Assembly (NCBI GenBank): GCA_024232355.1
Contig: JAAEPW010000096.1
Coordinates: 1 to 24,649 of the forward strand
DNA length: 24,649 nucleotides
DNA from: Chloroflexota bacterium
GTDB lineage: Bacteria > Chloroflexota > Anaerolineae > B4-G1
Reading direction: 5' to 3'
Under the pieces are notes generated by a model. The model was not told where the DNA came from. It made no database searches and saw nothing but the letters and a program-made list of their open reading frames with translations. The first letter of the stretch is position 1; each line of letters starts with the position of its first letter. Below are positions 23,056 through 24,649 of the stretch, one piece after another. Position numbers and translations under genes: made by a program.

Positions 23056-24471
23056 TTACGAGGACGCAAACTCTAGTTTCTGCGTATGCCACGTCGCTTG
23101 CAGGTCACGACCACGAAACGGACGCCCGGTGAAACCAATCTGATCGTGCCCGATGCTCCAGCATGCTGACCAGGGAAGCCGCTCCGCACCCCACGGCGAC
23201 GCGGCTGTCAGCGATGACCAAGGAGCATCGTCGTTCCAGCGCCAGAGCAGTCCTCCCGGCCCCATGCCGGTATGGATGGCGATCTGTATCTCGAACGGTT
23301 TGCCTGGTGCAAGTGTGGGTCCCAGCCACAAGTGCGGGCTGCGTCCCGGTGCCTGGCTCATCAACACACCCAGCCGATGCTCGGGGCCCTTGAGCCCGAT
23401 CCATAGGGGAGACAATGCGGGGCCGGGATCCCACCCACATAGCAGGGTCTGTGGATCGCCGTTGTCGGACGATGGACAAACGCCCGTAAAGCGCCAGGCC
23501 ACGATCCGCGACGATATGGCATCTTTCTTGTCGTCGAACGCTGGCGCTGTGTTCTTTCCTTGCGCGAGAGGGGTCCACGTTGTCGAGGGGGGCAGCACCA
23601 GCGGCCACGTCAACCACTCTCGGACTTGGCCGGACGTGTCTAACACTTGATAGCGCAAGCCATCGGCGTCGAGGGCAGCCTGGACGCAGTGCAGATACTC
23701 AATGTCCTTGGGCATTTGGTATGCCGTGCCTGCGCCAGCGGTGAGAATTTGCAAGACACCATCATGGACCTGCACGTCAAAGGCGAGGATGTGGCTGCAG
23801 ACGTACGCCAGCACCGAGTGCCGGACCAGCACTTGCCAAAATTCGCGCCCGTTCTCCGGGGCGATGTCGCGTTGGTATGGTCCGGAAAACCCGTTGATCG
23901 AGTACACCGGGTGGTGCCCAAACACGAGCTTGTATTGTGCGTCAGCGTGGTCAGTGAGGGTTTGCTCGAGCCACGTCGTCTCCACCCGTCCCTCGCCGCC
24001 CAGGCCCGACCACGTGGTGTTGACATAGATCATCAAGAGGTCGTCTCGGCGGACAAAGTAGCTCAGCCCCTCTTGGCCCGGCGGCCCGTTCCGGGGCAAA
24101 TGTGCCAGCACCTCACGGAACACCATCTCACTGGCTGTGTTGTAGGCGGTGTGGTTGCCCGTGGTGTGGTATAGGGGGATCGTATCTCGATCGAGCCAGG
24201 CCATCTCGTGCTCGAACCAATAACGCCACTGACGTCGCAACTCGTCGTCATCTGCTGTGAGGCCCTTGATCTCGTCGCCGGGAAAACAGATAAACTCTGG
24301 TTGCGGCCCGAGCCGCGCCACTACGGCGTTGACTGCGGCAAAGGTGGTCTCGTGCGGCGCACCGGGTATCCCTGAACAGCAGTCGGCGTAACAAACGAAC
24401 TGATGCCCACCGCCGTCACGTGGCACGAGTGATTGGATGGAGGGTGATAAAGTTGATGCATGTTTGTTCAC
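23056..24471 (-). CDS. Metallophosphoesterase-like protein with altered metal ligands
   Basis: The protein is 471 residues. Residues 22-255 resemble calcineurin-like phosphoesterases: YADCCSG (Asp30), FPGDEI (65-68), GNHT (105-108), FGHHPVY (184-190) and CSHILAFD (225-232). Two metal ligands are replaced: DxH at the start is Asp30-x-Cys32, and the last HxH is His227-x-Leu229. Reduced or altered activity is likely. The C-terminal part from about residue 300 is beta-rich with many Trp and may be a lectin-like domain. There is no signal peptide. The start is a GTG at 24471 with AGGAG ten bases upstream; an ATG between them opens only a 20-codon frame in another phase. Confidence 0.7.
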   Translation of the reverse strand: MNKHASTLSPSIQSLVPRDGGGHQFVCYADCCSGIPGAPHETTFAAVNAVVARLGPQPEFICFPGDEIKGLTADDDELRRQWRYWFEHEMAWLDRDTIPLYHTTGNHTAYNTASEMVFREVLAHLPRNGPPGQEGLSYFVRRDDLLMIYVNTTWSGLGGEGRVETTWLEQTLTDHADAQYKLVFGHHPVYSINGFSGPYQRDIAPENGREFWQVLVRHSVLAYVCSHILAFDVQVHDGVLQILTAGAGTAYQMPKDIEYLHCVQAALDADGLRYQVLDTSGQVREWLTWPLVLPPSTTWTPLAQGKNTAPAFDDKKDAISSRIVAWRFTGVCPSSDNGDPQTLLCGWDPGPALSPLWIGLKGPEHRLGVLMSQAPGRSPHLWLGPTLAPGKPFEIQIAIHTGMGPGGLLWRWNDDAPWSSLTAASPWGAERLPWSACWSIGHDQIGFTGRPFRGRDLQATWHTQKLEFASS

Positions 24472-24516
24472 TTGGCATTTTCTCCTAAAAATTCACTGTT
24501 GTGCAGCTGGCACTGG

Positions 24517-24649
24517 TTCAGTTGAATGGGATTACAATGTAGCCGCGCTTTCCATAGCGCGTGAGGCTCTGCGAGGTATGGAAACCTCGGCTACAAATCC
24601 CTTTTTGAGTCACAATTGGATTATTATCCGGAAATCCCACCCAACTGAA
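24517..24649. repeat. MITE-like palindromic element with terminal inverted repeats
   Basis: The element begins with TTCAGTTGAATGGGATT (24517-24533) and ends, at the last base of the window, with the near-exact inverted copy (24633-24649), matching at 15 of 17 positions. It has no coding capacity. Inside, TGTAGC (24538-24543) pairs with GCTACA (24590-24595) and encloses two hairpins: CGCGCT-TTCCAT-AGCGCG (24544-24561) and CGAGGT-ATGGAA-ACCTCG (24572-24589), separated by 10 bases. The second loop is the reverse complement of the first. This fits a non-autonomous mobile element or a dispersed palindromic repeat. Target-site duplication cannot be checked, as the right flank is outside the window. 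Confidence 0.7.

Noticed and set aside
24469..24480. ATG-started frame before the phosphoesterase GTG
   Set aside because: It runs for only about 20 codons in another phase and matches nothing.
1..24649. CRISPR arrays, tRNA or rRNA genes, prophage or transposase genes
   Set aside because: None was seen on either strand by reading; short repeats present are operators or the terminal element.

Overview
The window looks like a chromosomal stretch from a Chloroflexota (Anaerolineae-like) bacterium. I infer this from the gene families: a lipoprotein with a long Thr/Pro linker and a YerB-type domain, a CpXC-domain protein, a Ta0216-like B12/radical SAM enzyme, DarA-type proteins and a GAF-PAS histidine kinase. 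Base composition is mixed and Shine-Dalgarno (SD) sites are mostly clear. No rRNA, tRNA, CRISPR array, phage gene or transposase was seen. The taxonomic call is moderate and rests on recognition, not a search.

Layout. 1-302: no gene, GC-rich hairpins. 303-4800 (minus): a HemW-like radical SAM protein with its own strong promoter and two matching operator-like palindromes, then a small four-Cys protein, a short radical SAM protein, a YerB-like lipoprotein with its own promoter, and an unknown protein. 4992-7907 (plus): a divergent DNA-methylase-like protein and a membrane-anchored protein of [IV]P[IV] repeats, closed by a 16-bp-stem terminator. 8022-12594 (minus): an alpha/beta-hydrolase-like membrane protein and a PAP2-like membrane protein, both lacking catalytic residues, then a GAF-PAS histidine kinase and a CpXC protein. 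12766-15164 (plus): a B12-binding radical SAM enzyme followed by two different DarA/PstA-type (c-di-AMP receptor-like) proteins. 15237-17132 (plus): a TetR regulator with a full consensus promoter, two near-identical 22-bp operators, a hotdog thioesterase and an isoprenylcysteine-methyltransferase-like membrane enzyme. 17229-21011: a divergent MocR regulator / EamA transporter / class III aminotransferase module, the transporter broken by one in-frame TAG. 21001-22983 (minus): histidine phosphatase, four-helix membrane protein and GNAT acetyltransferase, tightly packed. 23056-24471 (minus): a metallophosphoesterase-like protein with replaced metal ligands. 24517-24649: a palindromic element with terminal inverted repeats that ends exactly at the window edge.

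How the genes work together. The clearest regulatory units are the TetR operon (the repressor probably controls itself and the lipid/thioester genes) and the MocR module (the regulator probably senses an amine or amino acid handled by the transporter and aminotransferase). The most unusual systems are the B12-radical SAM enzyme with paired DarA-like proteins, and the row of two catalytically dead membrane proteins in front of a histidine kinase. The most distinctive non-coding signal is the terminal element, whose two hairpins share the same loop and differ only by compensated stem changes.
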